Assembly: GCA_039936115.1 (NCBI GenBank)
Contig: JBDTIZ010000238.1
Span: 1-26,581, forward strand
Reading direction: 5' to 3'
Source: DATIJJ01 sp039936115
Lineage (GTDB): Bacteria; Pseudomonadota; Gammaproteobacteria; DSM-16500
DNA length: 26,581 bases
A program made the position numbers and the translations under genes. Of the stretch, positions 8,490-16,509 are shown piece after piece (positions within the stretch are counted from its first letter, which is position 1; every line of letters begins with the position of its first letter). The notes below the pieces were generated by a model that made no database searches, was not told the DNA's origin, and saw only the letters and a program-made list of their open reading frames with translations.

Positions 8490-10814
8490 TTAAATGGGCG
8501 GTGGCGCTAACACTTCACGTGTACCGTTTTGATCCATTGTACTAACCACACCTGCCGCTTCCATATCTTCCATAATACGCGCTGCGCGGTTATAACCTAT
8601 TTTTAATCGGCGTTGCACGAGTGAAATCGATGCACGTCGTGAATCGGTAACGATGCGTAGCGCTTCATCGTATAAAGGATCTGCCTCACCACTATTTTCT
8701 GTTGCCGTACCCGAATCCGCACCCCCTTCGGTGATTTCATCGAGATAGGTTGGCTTGCCGTAAGTTTGCCATGCAGCCACAACGCGATGCACTTCTTCAT
8801 CTGCCACAAACGCACCGTGCACCCGCACAGGAAGACCGGTGCCAGGCGGTAAATATAGCATATCGCCATTTCCAAGTAATTGCTCTGCACCTTGTTGATC
8901 GAGAATCGTGCGTGAATCAATTCGTGAAGAAACTTGAAATGCGATACGCGTTGGAATATTTGCTTTAATCAAACCGGTAATCACGTCAACTGAAGGACGT
9001 TGGGTTGCTAAAATTAAATGAATTCCAGCTGCTCGTGCTTTTTGTGCGATACGCGCAATTAAATCTTCTACTTTTTTTCCAACTACCATCATCATGTCAG
9101 CCAACTCATCTGCGATGACAACAATCGTCGGTAACGCTTCTAAATTAACGGGTTGATTTCCGTCGGCAACTAACCATGCAGGCGCTGGGATTGGATTACC
9201 TTGTTTCAACGCTTCGGCGATTTTTAAATTATAACCCGCCAGATTTCGCACCCCCAACGATGCCATTAATTTATATCGTCTATCCATTTCAGCGACACAC
9301 CAACGTAACGCATTCGCTGCGTCTTTCATATCGGTGATAACAGGTGTTAAAAGATGTGGAATGCCTTCGTAAATGGATAACTCCAACATTTTTGGATCAA
9401 TCATAATAAAACGTAATTGTTCAGGTGTTGCTTTGTATAACATGCTAAGTAACATTGCATTGATGCTGACAGATTTTCCAGAACCTGTTGTCCCCGCAAC
9501 TAAAAGATGCGGCATTTTTGCTAAATCAACAACGACAGGGAAACCTGCGATATCTTTGCCTAACACCAGACTCACAGGGGATTTAGATTGTGTAAAGCGT
9601 TGTGATTCTAAAATATCGCGCAACACAACCATTTCGCGATGCTCGTTTGGTAATTCCAACCCAATCACTGACTTGCCGGGAATAACTTCAACAACACGTA
9701 CACTGGTTGCCGACAATGAACGTGCGATATCTTTTGCGAGCCCGCTAATTTTGCTGACTTTAATGCCGGGTGCGAGTTCTAATTCGAAGCGCGTAATAAT
9801 AGGTCCAGGATGTACAGCAACGACTTTAACCTCAACACCAAAATCTAAGAGTCGTTGTTCCACCAACTGTGAAAGCTCTTCAAAACTGACGTTAGAAAAA
9901 GCTTTTCCTTCCGATGGCGGTGCCAAATTTAATAAAGTTAATGGCGGCAAACTGCCTGGAGTCAAAATGACTGAAGATTCAATTTTTTTATCTAAAGCCT
10001 TAGTCTGTGGAGCGCGCACTGGCTCAGCTATTTTAGGTTGGAAAATAATTTTAGGTTCAGCTGTTTTTACCGGCTGCATTATTTTGTTTTCAAGCATACT
10101 AGGCTCAACTCGCGGCGTGAAAACTTTTTTAATTTTTGCTGTCATTTTTTCGGCAGCGGTTTGTGTCGTAGTAGTTTTTTCTTTTTTCTTTAAAAAATTC
10201 ACTACGATATTAAACCCACACGTCACATAAAAACCGATAGCATCAATTAATCCCAACCATGAAACACCGGCAAACAACGTCGTGCCGCATAACATCGCTG
10301 TGACTAAAAACAATGAACAGCCCGGCGTATTAAACACATGCGTTAAACTTATCGCTGTTACATCACCAAAAATTCCGCCGGTGGATGCAGGCAGTGCTGA
10401 TGAAAGAAAATTAAAATAGAGCGCTGTCAAACCACAACTGCTAATCACAATTAAGCAAAATCCAAGACTTCTAAAAAAAAGTTCGCTCGCATGAGTCGTT
10501 TGCTTTTCTGTGGACTGTCTCGCACCGAGCCATGCGGCAAACACTATCATTAAGGGTAATAAATAAGCGATATAACCAAAGAGCGACAGAAACACATCGG
10601 CAAAAAATGCCCCGACGCGACCGCCCCAATTTAAGACTTTGTGACCGCCACCTGTGCTTGACCAGCCTGGGTCAACTGAATGATACGTGCCAAATGAGAC
10701 AAATAAAAATACGGCTGTGGCGATAGAAATTATGAACAATCCCTCGCGTAATCGATGCCCCATCTGAATCGCAATTGGTCGACGTGATGGTTGTTTTTGT
10801 AATGCTTGCTTCAA
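8490..10814 (-). CDS. ftsK: DNA translocase FtsK
   Basis: FtsK sits at the division septum and pumps DNA to clear the chromosome terminus, activating XerCD dimer resolution. The 774-residue protein has an N-terminal membrane domain with about four helices (first near 25-43), then a short, Lys/Pro-rich linker (about 215-300) far shorter than in E. coli. The RecA-like motor follows, with Walker A GTTGSGKS (441-448), IVVIADELADMMMV as Walker B, and LATQRPSVDVITG. A winged-helix gamma domain that reads KOPS sites closes the protein (about 705-774). The start is TTG: no upstream ATG is possible because an in-frame TAG precedes it, the next ATG is 17 codons in, and GGAG lies 8 nt upstream of the TTG. 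Confidence 0.95.
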   Translation of the reverse strand: MKQALQKQPSRRPIAIQMGHRLREGLFIISIATAVFLFVSFGTYHSVDPGWSSTGGGHKVLNWGGRVGAFFADVFLSLFGYIAYLLPLMIVFAAWLGARQSTEKQTTHASELFFRSLGFCLIVISSCGLTALYFNFLSSALPASTGGIFGDVTAISLTHVFNTPGCSLFLVTAMLCGTTLFAGVSWLGLIDAIGFYVTCGFNIVVNFLKKKEKTTTTQTAAEKMTAKIKKVFTPRVEPSMLENKIMQPVKTAEPKIIFQPKIAEPVRAPQTKALDKKIESSVILTPGSLPPLTLLNLAPPSEGKAFSNVSFEELSQLVEQRLLDFGVEVKVVAVHPGPIITRFELELAPGIKVSKISGLAKDIARSLSATSVRVVEVIPGKSVIGLELPNEHREMVVLRDILESQRFTQSKSPVSLVLGKDIAGFPVVVDLAKMPHLLVAGTTGSGKSVSINAMLLSMLYKATPEQLRFIMIDPKMLELSIYEGIPHLLTPVITDMKDAANALRWCVAEMDRRYKLMASLGVRNLAGYNLKIAEALKQGNPIPAPAWLVADGNQPVNLEALPTIVVIADELADMMMVVGKKVEDLIARIAQKARAAGIHLILATQRPSVDVITGLIKANIPTRIAFQVSSRIDSRTILDQQGAEQLLGNGDMLYLPPGTGLPVRVHGAFVADEEVHRVVAAWQTYGKPTYLDEITEGGADSGTATENSGEADPLYDEALRIVTDSRRASISLVQRRLKIGYNRAARIMEDMEAAGVVSTMDQNGTREVLAPPPI

Positions 10815-10822
10815 TGCTAAAA

Positions 10823-10826
10823 CTCC
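10823..10826 (-). promoter_or_regulatory. Ribosome binding site that fixes the ftsK TTG start
   Basis: GGAG on the minus strand lies 8 nt before the TTG at 10814, and no comparable site precedes the next ATG. Confidence 0.6.
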
Positions 10827-10854
10827 AATCTTTACCTAATCCGTTGCTTACCGT

Positions 10855-10883
10855 ACTATACCACCCTAAATACAGATGAGAAA
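10855..10883 (-). promoter_or_regulatory. Probable ftsK promoter
   Basis: Read on the minus strand, TTTCTC (10878-10883) is followed after 17 bp by TATAGT (10855-10860). A TG one base upstream of that hexamer makes an extended -10 (TGGTATAGT). The predicted start lies about 30 nt before the TTG start codon. It sits in the 111-bp divergent region shared with trxB. Confidence 0.45.
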
Positions 10884-10925
10884 CAAATAGGCTGGGAATA
10901 TCTTTTTACAATTCATGAGAAATTT

Positions 10926-11876
10926 ATGACAACAAAACACCATCGCTTAATCATTTTAGGTTCAGGACCTGCAGGTTGGACTGCAGCGGTTTATGCTGCA
11001 CGCGCCAATTTAAACCCGGTTGTTTTAACAGGATTAGAGCCCGGCGGGCAACTGACAACAACGACGGATGTAGACAATTGGCCAGGCGATGTTGAAGGTT
11101 TGCAAGGACCTGTCTTGATGGAACGGATGAAAAAACATGCAGAACGGTTTAATACTGAAATTCTGTATGATCACATCACGTCGGTTGATTTAAAACAACG
11201 CCCTTTTGTATTGCAAGGTGAATCGACTTATACATGCGATGCATTACTCATTGCGACAGGTGCAAGTGCAAGATATCTTGGCCTTCCCTCCGAAAAAGCC
11301 TTTATGGGCAAAGGTGTTTCTGCTTGCGCAACCTGTGATGGTTTTTTTTATCGTAAGCAAAAAGTTGTTGTGATTGGCGGCGGAAATACTGCCGTTGAAG
11401 AAGCGCTCTATTTATCAAATATTGCCTCACATGTCACTGTGATTCATCGTCGAGATAAATTCCGATCAGAAAAAATTCTGATCGATAAATTAATGAAAAA
11501 AGTCGAGCATGATAAAACAGTTGATATTGAATGGAATTCGGTCACTGAAGAAATTGTCGGCAATCAAACTGGTGTCACAGGCGTTAAAATTAAAAACGTC
11601 TTAACCGGTGAAACCAAATTGATCGAAGTGACAGGTGCGTTTATTGCGATTGGCCATACACCGAACACGGGTATTTTTGCCGAGCAACTGGAAATGGAAA
11701 ATGGTTACATTAAAATCAAAGGCGGTTCTGAAGGCAATGCAACGGCGACCAGCATCCCGGGTGTATTTGCTGCCGGCGATGTAACGGATCAAATTTATCG
11801 GCAAGCTGTGACCTCTGCCGGGTCTGGCTGCATGGCAGCATTGGACGCTGATAAATATCTGGATAGTTTAAAGTAG
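10926..11876 (+). CDS. trxB: Thioredoxin-disulfide reductase
   Basis: TrxB is a cytoplasmic FAD enzyme that uses NADPH to reduce thioredoxin. The 316-residue protein (E. coli 321) begins with the FAD-binding GSGPAGWTAAVYAARA. It then shows GQLTTTTDVDNWPG, the redox-active CATC motif at Cys134 and Cys137 followed by DGFFYR, the NADPH-binding GGGNTAVEEALYL, HRRDKFR, and the C-terminal FAD motif GVFAAGDVTD. Every expected catalytic feature is present. GAGA lies 5 nt before the ATG. The gene diverges from ftsK and is followed by infA after 86 nt, as in the E. coli region where trxB, infA and clpA lie close together. Confidence 0.96.
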   Translation: MTTKHHRLIILGSGPAGWTAAVYAARANLNPVVLTGLEPGGQLTTTTDVDNWPGDVEGLQGPVLMERMKKHAERFNTEILYDHITSVDLKQRPFVLQGESTYTCDALLIATGASARYLGLPSEKAFMGKGVSACATCDGFFYRKQKVVVIGGGNTAVEEALYLSNIASHVTVIHRRDKFRSEKILIDKLMKKVEHDKTVDIEWNSVTEEIVGNQTGVTGVKIKNVLTGETKLIEVTGAFIAIGHTPNTGIFAEQLEMENGYIKIKGGSEGNATATSIPGVFAAGDVTDQIYRQAVTSAGSGCMAALDADKYLDSLK

Positions 11877-11899
11877 CAAAAAAGACCTGGTCTTTGCGT

Positions 11900-11928
11900 T
11901 GCTTCTTGCGCGGATTTCAGGCATTATT
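11900..11928 (+). promoter_or_regulatory. Possible infA promoter
   Basis: TTGCTT (11900-11905) and CATTAT (11923-11928) are separated by 17 bp and match the sigma-70 consensus at four of six positions each. The predicted start leaves a leader of about 28 nt before the infA ATG. Confidence 0.35.
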
Positions 11929-11962
11929 CGCAGCTAACTTATTGATAGAGTGTCGTCGCGTT

Positions 11963-12223
11963 ATGGCAAAAGAAGATCAAATCGAAATGGATGGCACAGT
12001 AGTTGATGTGCTCCCAAACACCATGTTCCGCGTCCAATTGGATGAAAATGGTCATATTGTTATCGCCCATATTTCCGGGAAGATGCGTAAAAACTATATT
12101 CGTATTTTGAAAGGCGACAAAGTAACTGTACAACTGACTCCCTACGACTTGACTAAAGGTCGAATAACTTTCCGTAGTCGCGATGGAAAGACGACGGATA
12201 GAAATCCTGAAAAAACTGAATAA
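11963..12223 (+). CDS. infA: Translation initiation factor IF-1
   Basis: IF-1 is a single OB-fold protein that binds the ribosomal A site during initiation. The start is the ATG at 11963 (MAKEDQIEMDG), which matches the universal family N-terminus. A longer reading frame to 11894 adds residues with no counterpart in the family. The core LPNTMFRVQLDENGHIVIAH, GKMRKNYIRILKGDKVTV and TPYDLTKGRITFRSR is nearly canonical. The family normally ends near FRSR at about 72 residues; this protein has 86 because DGKTTDRNPEKTE follows. No clear Shine-Dalgarno sequence precedes the ATG. It lies between trxB and the clpA-clpS pair, as expected in gammaproteobacteria. Confidence 0.96.
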   Translation: MAKEDQIEMDGTVVDVLPNTMFRVQLDENGHIVIAHISGKMRKNYIRILKGDKVTVQLTPYDLTKGRITFRSRDGKTTDRNPEKTE

Positions 12224-12251
12224 ATCCTCGCATCATAATTCTCTCATCTCA

Positions 12252-12294
12252 GCCAAATTGACTGGATACCGCGGACAAGCCGCGGTACGACGGC
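12252..12294 (-). repeat. Interspersed repeat A, copy 3 (inverted)
   Basis: The reverse complement matches copy 1 with a single difference over 36 bases. It also shows the extra outer sequence (gccgtcgtaccgcggctt) shared with the truncated copy at 13678-13695. It lies 28 nt after the infA stop. Confidence 0.85.
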
Positions 12295-12314
12295 AGTGAA
12301 ATACCGTTGCACCT

Positions 12315-12416
12315 GCTTTTGTAGGGGCGAACCTATGTGTTCGCCCTTTCTATCAAAGAAATAATGTTGCATATTTAGGCCGCTGGGCGAACACACAGGT
12401 TCGCCCCTACAAAAGC
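12315..12416. repeat. Repeat B, complete copy with nested hairpins
   Basis: Two 32-base arms (12315-12346 and 12385-12416) are inverted copies with one or two differences, separated by 38 bases. Each arm starts or ends with gcttttgtaggggcgaac and is itself nearly palindromic (gggcgaac ... gttcgccc). Either one long cruciform or two small hairpins can form. With repeat A it fills most of the 274-bp gap between infA and the orphan gene. Confidence 0.85.
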
Positions 12417-12459
12417 GATACTAAGGTATTATTTTTATTCCGCCTCAGAATAAAAAGTG

Positions 12460-12465
12460 TATAAT
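12460..12465 (+). promoter_or_regulatory. Possible promoter of the 12498 orphan, consensus -10
   Basis: TATAAT is a perfect -10 hexamer 32 nt before the GTG start. No convincing -35 box lies 16-18 bp upstream. It is just outside the repeats, so the gene likely has its own promoter. Confidence 0.4.
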
Positions 12466-12484
12466 TTACACAGTTAATAATCTT

Positions 12485-12489
12485 AAAGG
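12485..12489 (+). promoter_or_regulatory. Ribosome binding site fixing a GTG start
   Basis: AAAGG lies 8 nt before the GTG at 12498. The next in-frame ATG is far inside the protein. Confidence 0.5.
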
Positions 12490-12497
12490 TATAAACA

Positions 12498-13649
12498 GTG
12501 CAAAATCGCCCGGCAAATCAAGCAACCAAAGAACAGAAACTTACGGTTCAACAATCTTTACCAAGCACACAATCACTTTCTACTACTCAAGTGATTAAGA
12601 CATTTGGAGCCGTCATAAGCACCCCCCAAAACAACAAAAACATTGTTATAAAAAAAGAGCCGCAGGAAGATAAGGTATCGCATCACCCCATCACAAAAGA
12701 AAATATAATAAATGCGGCTTATACATTAAGGGGCAATAGTACAGCAACGGCAAATTGTGCATTTTTGAGCGCTGATGTATTAAAATTTCTGGAAACTCAC
12801 ATACAACCCACTGCTCCTACAAAGCGTCGCCATCCAGCAAAGCCTGGGGATTTCACATTTACGTTTGAAGATGAACCCTTCATAATAAAACGTGAACCGG
12901 GAGATACTAGCAAGCAGTTGCATCAAGTTGGCAGAATAACTGTCTTATGCAATGATCATGGCCCAACAGCACTTATCCCGCCTGATATTTCAGCGCGCGA
13001 GAAAGACGATATAATTTACGCTGAACAAGAAATTATTGATTTCACCCAGTTTGAAGCAACGCGTTGTAATTATCGCGAATTAGGAAAAAAACTCCGGGAA
13101 GATGCAAAAATTAATAATCAGGCTAAATATGGTTATTTGATTCTTGCCTCTGCAGGCAGCTCAGACGAAATGGAGCAAGAAAAATATCTAGGACATGTAG
13201 TTACATACTATGTTACGCCCGAATATCTTTATTTCATCGATTGCCACAATATAAGCAAAGGAAAGCTTGTTGACCCTGCTTATCCTGCTGTTTTTTCTGA
13301 TTTGACCAAGGGATATCGTTTCGCAGGATCAACAAGTGCAACATCATCAAAATCCGTTAAAGAGGAAGTGTATGGCGAAAACATTTTTTATATTCCCACA
13401 GGATCAGTATCATTAGCTCTGGCACACTCAGCGACTGAGTCCACTAAAAACAAGCCCAGCATGACTTCTTCTGCAGAAGACCCTTCTCCAGCAAAAACAA
13501 CATCTCTACCAATAGATAACGCTGCACGAAGGGCATATCTTGATTGGATCTTGCTGTCTTCTTTTGAAACTAGTCCAGTGATGGATTGTGATTTTGCGAC
13601 TGTGAATGAATGTTTTAACACTTATATTTCTCCTAATAGGCCACGTTAA
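12498..13649 (+). CDS. Orphan protein, candidate papain-fold cysteine enzyme (effector-like)
   Basis: I do not recognise a named family. The 383-residue protein has no signal peptide or membrane segment. A polar, Gln/Ser/Thr-rich N-terminus (1-60) precedes a central region with three motifs in papain order: Asn86-Cys87 before a helix (ANCAFLSADVLKFLE), Gly232-His233 at the start of a strand (GHVVTYYV), and Asp248 at the end of the next strand (YLYFIDCHN). This Cys...His...Asp pattern recalls papain-fold toxin/deamidase domains (Tox-PL type), which is inference. A Ser/Thr/Lys-rich linker (about 277-336) precedes a helical C-terminus. It occupies the gap between infA and clpA (tRNA-Ser serW in E. 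coli, from memory) and is bracketed by inverted repeat-A pieces. It could also be a structural protein of unknown function. Confidence 0.6.
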   Translation: MQNRPANQATKEQKLTVQQSLPSTQSLSTTQVIKTFGAVISTPQNNKNIVIKKEPQEDKVSHHPITKENIINAAYTLRGNSTATANCAFLSADVLKFLETHIQPTAPTKRRHPAKPGDFTFTFEDEPFIIKREPGDTSKQLHQVGRITVLCNDHGPTALIPPDISAREKDDIIYAEQEIIDFTQFEATRCNYRELGKKLREDAKINNQAKYGYLILASAGSSDEMEQEKYLGHVVTYYVTPEYLYFIDCHNISKGKLVDPAYPAVFSDLTKGYRFAGSTSATSSKSVKEEVYGENIFYIPTGSVSLALAHSATESTKNKPSMTSSAEDPSPAKTTSLPIDNAARRAYLDWILLSSFETSPVMDCDFATVNECFNTYISPNRPR

Positions 13650-13677
13650 GAAAGATAATGTTGAAACAATCTACACG

Positions 13678-13695
13678 GCCGTCGTACCGCGGCTT
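13678..13695 (+). repeat. Repeat A, truncated copy 4
   Basis: gccgtcgtaccgcggctt is the exact inverted counterpart of 12277-12294, so 18-bp inverted repeats bracket the 12498 orphan gene. The rest of the unit is missing. Confidence 0.65.
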
Positions 13696-13708
13696 TTCCG
13701 TTCACCTA

Positions 13709-13735
13709 TTAAAAAAGGGCACATCAACTGTGCCC
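13709..13735 (-). terminator. Rho-independent terminator of the clpS-clpA operon
   Basis: On the minus strand, GGGCACA and TGTGCCC pair perfectly around GTTGA, followed directly by TTTTTTAAT. It lies 26 nt after the clpA stop and is a textbook intrinsic terminator. Confidence 0.9.
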
Positions 13736-13760
13736 CCAAGCTGGACTCTGTGGTTAAATG

Positions 13761-16037
13761 TTAATGAACCCCATTACCCTCATATTCTTCAATCGCAAAC
13801 TTAAGCTTATTATCATCCACACTCACCGTCACACGACCGCCTTTGCTTAATTTTCCAAAGAGCAATTCTTCAGCGAGTGGACGTTTGATTTGTTCTTGTA
13901 TCAAGCGAGCCATCGGTCTTGCGCCCATTTTTTTGTCATAACCATTGGTAGCAAGCCAAGCGCGTGCTTCATCGTCAATGTCTAAGACCACATTTTTCGG
14001 TTCGAGTTGGACTTCCAATTCAAGTAAGAACTTATTAACCACATGTAAGATGGTCTTAGGGTCTAATGGTTTGAATTGGATGATAGCATCCAAGCGGTTA
14101 CGAAACTCTGGTGTAAAGACGCGATTCACTGCGCCTACTACGTCGGTTTCGCCATCGCCTTGGGTGAAGCCGATAGAGACTTTCTCCAATAAATCGGCAC
14201 CGGCATTCGATGTCATCACTAAAATAGTGTGGCGAAAATCACTTTTCCGGCCATTCGTATCCGTCAACGTGCCATGGTCCATAATTTGTAACAGCAAGTT
14301 ATAGACATCTGGATGCGCTTTTTCAATTTCATCAAGCAGCACGATTGAATGCGGATGTTTATTGACTGCCTCCGTCAACAAACCGCCCTCATCATATCCA
14401 ACATAACCTGGAGGCGCGCCGATCAAACGTGACACAGTATGGCGTTCCATGTATTCGGACATATCGAAACGGATGAGCTCAATTCCTAACTGCTTCGCTA
14501 ATTGTTTGGTGACTTCAGTCTTACCAACACCAGTTGGGCCAATAAATAGGAATGAACCTATTGGTTTAATCGGATCACGTAAACCTGAGCGTGCTAATCT
14601 AACGGCTGAACCTAAGGTTTCAACAGCTTCTTCTTGACCAAATATCATCATTTTAAGATCGCGAGTCAGTGTTTTTAAAATTTCACGGTCAGACGTCGAC
14701 ACGTTGCGTTCAGGAATACGCGCTATTTTTGCCACCACTTTTTCAATGTCGCTGTGATCAATAATTTTTTTACGGTTAGCTTCCGGTTGCAAATATTGAT
14801 ATGCACCGACTTCATCGACCAAATCAATCGCCTTATCAGGTAATCGACGATCTGGGATGTAACGCGTCGATAATCGTGCAGCGGCTTCCAGTGCTTCATC
14901 GGTATAAGTCACCCCATGATGCGTTTCAAATCGGCTGCGTAAGCCTTTCAGGATATCGATAGTTTGTTCAACAGACGGTTCTTTGATATCAATTTTTTGG
15001 AAACGTCTTGCTAATGCATGATCTTTTTCAAAGATGCCGCGATATTCTTTGTAAGTCGTCGAACCGATACAGGTTAAATCACCGGCTGCTAATAAAGGTT
15101 TAATTAAATTTGACACATCCATTAAACCGCCTGATGCGGCACCTGCACCGATAATGGTATGAATTTCATCGATGAACAGAATCGCGCCTTTTTGTTCTTT
15201 CAATTGATGTAATACACTTTTTAACCGTTTTTCAAAATCGCCACGATATTTAGTACCTGCCAACAAACTGCCAAGATCTAGCGAATAAATAACGCTCTCT
15301 TCCAGAATACTAGGCACTTGTTTGTCGATAATCAGTTTTGCTAAACCTTCTGCGATTGCGGTTTTACCGACACCCGCTTCACCGACTAACAGAGGATTGT
15401 TTTTGCGGCGACGACATAAAATTTGCATCGTACGTTCAATTTCATCTTCGCGTCCAACCAGTGGATCAATCAAATTTAATTTAGCACGCGCATTTAAGTT
15501 AGTAGTGAATTGTTCTAGCGGACTTGCGCCCGCGTCTTCTTGCAGACCATCGCTTTCTTCCATGTAATGACCTCCGAACTGATCATTTTCACGAGACGAT
15601 CTAGGTTTGGTTGAACCATGAGAAATATAATTTATGACATCCAATCGGCTGACATTTTCTTGACGAATCAAGTAAACACTTTGGCTTTCTTGTTCGCTGA
15701 AAATAGCAGCTAACACATTGGCGCCAGTGACTTCGGTTTTACCCGACGATTGCACATGAAATACTGCGCGTTGTAAAACACGTTGGAAACCCAATGTAGG
15801 TTGCGTATCACGGTCATGGATTGTTGCTGGAATAGAAGGCGTCGTTCGATCGACAAATTCAACTAAGTTAGTGCGTAGTCGACTGAGGTTAGCCCCACAT
15901 GCTTTTAGCACTTCAGAGGCGGATGAATTTTCAAGTAGCGCAATTAGCAAATGCTCTACCGTGACAAATTCATGACGTTTAGTTCTAGCTTCTTTGAATG
16001 CCAAATTCAAAGTGTACTCAAGCTCTTTGTCCAGCAT
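13761..16037 (-). CDS. clpA: ATP-dependent Clp protease ATP-binding subunit ClpA
   Basis: ClpA is a hexameric unfoldase that feeds substrates, including N-end-rule proteins delivered by ClpS, into ClpP. The 758-residue protein matches E. coli ClpA in length (758). It has an N-terminal double Clp-N repeat (1-145) and two AAA+ modules. Module 1 has Walker A GEAGVGKT (219-226) and FIDEIH Walker B. Module 2 has Walker A GPTGVGKT (500-507), LLDE (567-570) and an IGF tripeptide at 622-624, the ClpP-docking loop. A coiled-coil middle domain, as in ClpB, is absent, which separates it from ClpB. GGAGG lies 6 nt before the ATG. It follows clpS by 20 nt and ends at a strong terminator. Confidence 0.97.
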   Translation of the reverse strand: MLDKELEYTLNLAFKEARTKRHEFVTVEHLLIALLENSSASEVLKACGANLSRLRTNLVEFVDRTTPSIPATIHDRDTQPTLGFQRVLQRAVFHVQSSGKTEVTGANVLAAIFSEQESQSVYLIRQENVSRLDVINYISHGSTKPRSSRENDQFGGHYMEESDGLQEDAGASPLEQFTTNLNARAKLNLIDPLVGREDEIERTMQILCRRRKNNPLLVGEAGVGKTAIAEGLAKLIIDKQVPSILEESVIYSLDLGSLLAGTKYRGDFEKRLKSVLHQLKEQKGAILFIDEIHTIIGAGAASGGLMDVSNLIKPLLAAGDLTCIGSTTYKEYRGIFEKDHALARRFQKIDIKEPSVEQTIDILKGLRSRFETHHGVTYTDEALEAAARLSTRYIPDRRLPDKAIDLVDEVGAYQYLQPEANRKKIIDHSDIEKVVAKIARIPERNVSTSDREILKTLTRDLKMMIFGQEEAVETLGSAVRLARSGLRDPIKPIGSFLFIGPTGVGKTEVTKQLAKQLGIELIRFDMSEYMERHTVSRLIGAPPGYVGYDEGGLLTEAVNKHPHSIVLLDEIEKAHPDVYNLLLQIMDHGTLTDTNGRKSDFRHTILVMTSNAGADLLEKVSIGFTQGDGETDVVGAVNRVFTPEFRNRLDAIIQFKPLDPKTILHVVNKFLLELEVQLEPKNVVLDIDDEARAWLATNGYDKKMGARPMARLIQEQIKRPLAEELLFGKLSKGGRVTVSVDDNKLKFAIEEYEGNGVH

Positions 16038-16057
16038 GGCACACCTCCAATTTCAGT

Positions 16058-16375
16058 TTACATCGCCTCTAAGCTACACATCAGAGGGTGGTCGTGCATC
16101 CTTGCATAATCCATTACTTGATCTACTTTTGTTTCTGCTACATCTTTACTAAAAATTCCACAAATCGCTTTTCCTGCCGTGTGTACTTCATACATTGTTC
16201 GTGTTGCAATTGTTCTATCCATATTAAAAAAAAGTTCTAGTACTGCAACCACAAATTCCATCGGTGTAAAATCATCATTATGCATAACCACCTGATACAT
16301 ACCCGGCTGTTTTAATTGGGGCTTAGCCGTTTGTACCTGCAACTCATTCGATCTCGCTACCTCTTGAATATTCAT
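16058..16375 (-). CDS. clpS: ATP-dependent Clp protease adaptor ClpS
   Basis: ClpS binds the N-domain of ClpA and presents proteins with destabilising N-terminal residues. The 105-residue protein (E. coli 106) has an unstructured N-terminus and then the hallmark YQVVMHNDDFTPMEFVVAVL. The N-D-D and T-P-M residues of this segment line the N-degron pocket. The conserved Cys in GKAICGIFSKDVAETKV and a C-terminal HPLMCSLE follow. AAGG lies 8 nt before the ATG. It is the first gene of the clpS-clpA pair; a promoter must lie in the 229-bp gap before it, but I see no convincing -35/-10 pair there. Confidence 0.96.
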   Translation of the reverse strand: MNIQEVARSNELQVQTAKPQLKQPGMYQVVMHNDDFTPMEFVVAVLELFFNMDRTIATRTMYEVHTAGKAICGIFSKDVAETKVDQVMDYARMHDHPLMCSLEAM

Positions 16376-16509
16376 ATCCGTTACCTTACTTATAGCGCAT
16401 ATCTAACATTTTTTCCTTATTCTAAAAAAAAATCTATTACTTACACATAAATGCCAAAAAAAGGATTATAATAAATACTCATAACATCAGAGAGTTGCAC
16501 ATTTTATTA

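Noticed and set aside
9373..10230. A 285-codon open frame on the plus strand, antisense to ftsK
   Set aside because: It lies wholly within the clear ftsK coding frame, its product is low-complexity Ser/Thr/Ile-rich with no recognisable motif, and no ribosome binding site precedes it.
11894..11962. Longer N-terminus for infA
   Set aside because: IF-1 proteins start at MAKED; the upstream residues have no counterpart, and a likely promoter overlaps this stretch.
12252..12416. CRISPR-like array
   Set aside because: The repeats are two different palindromic units in inverted order, without regular direct repeats and spacers.
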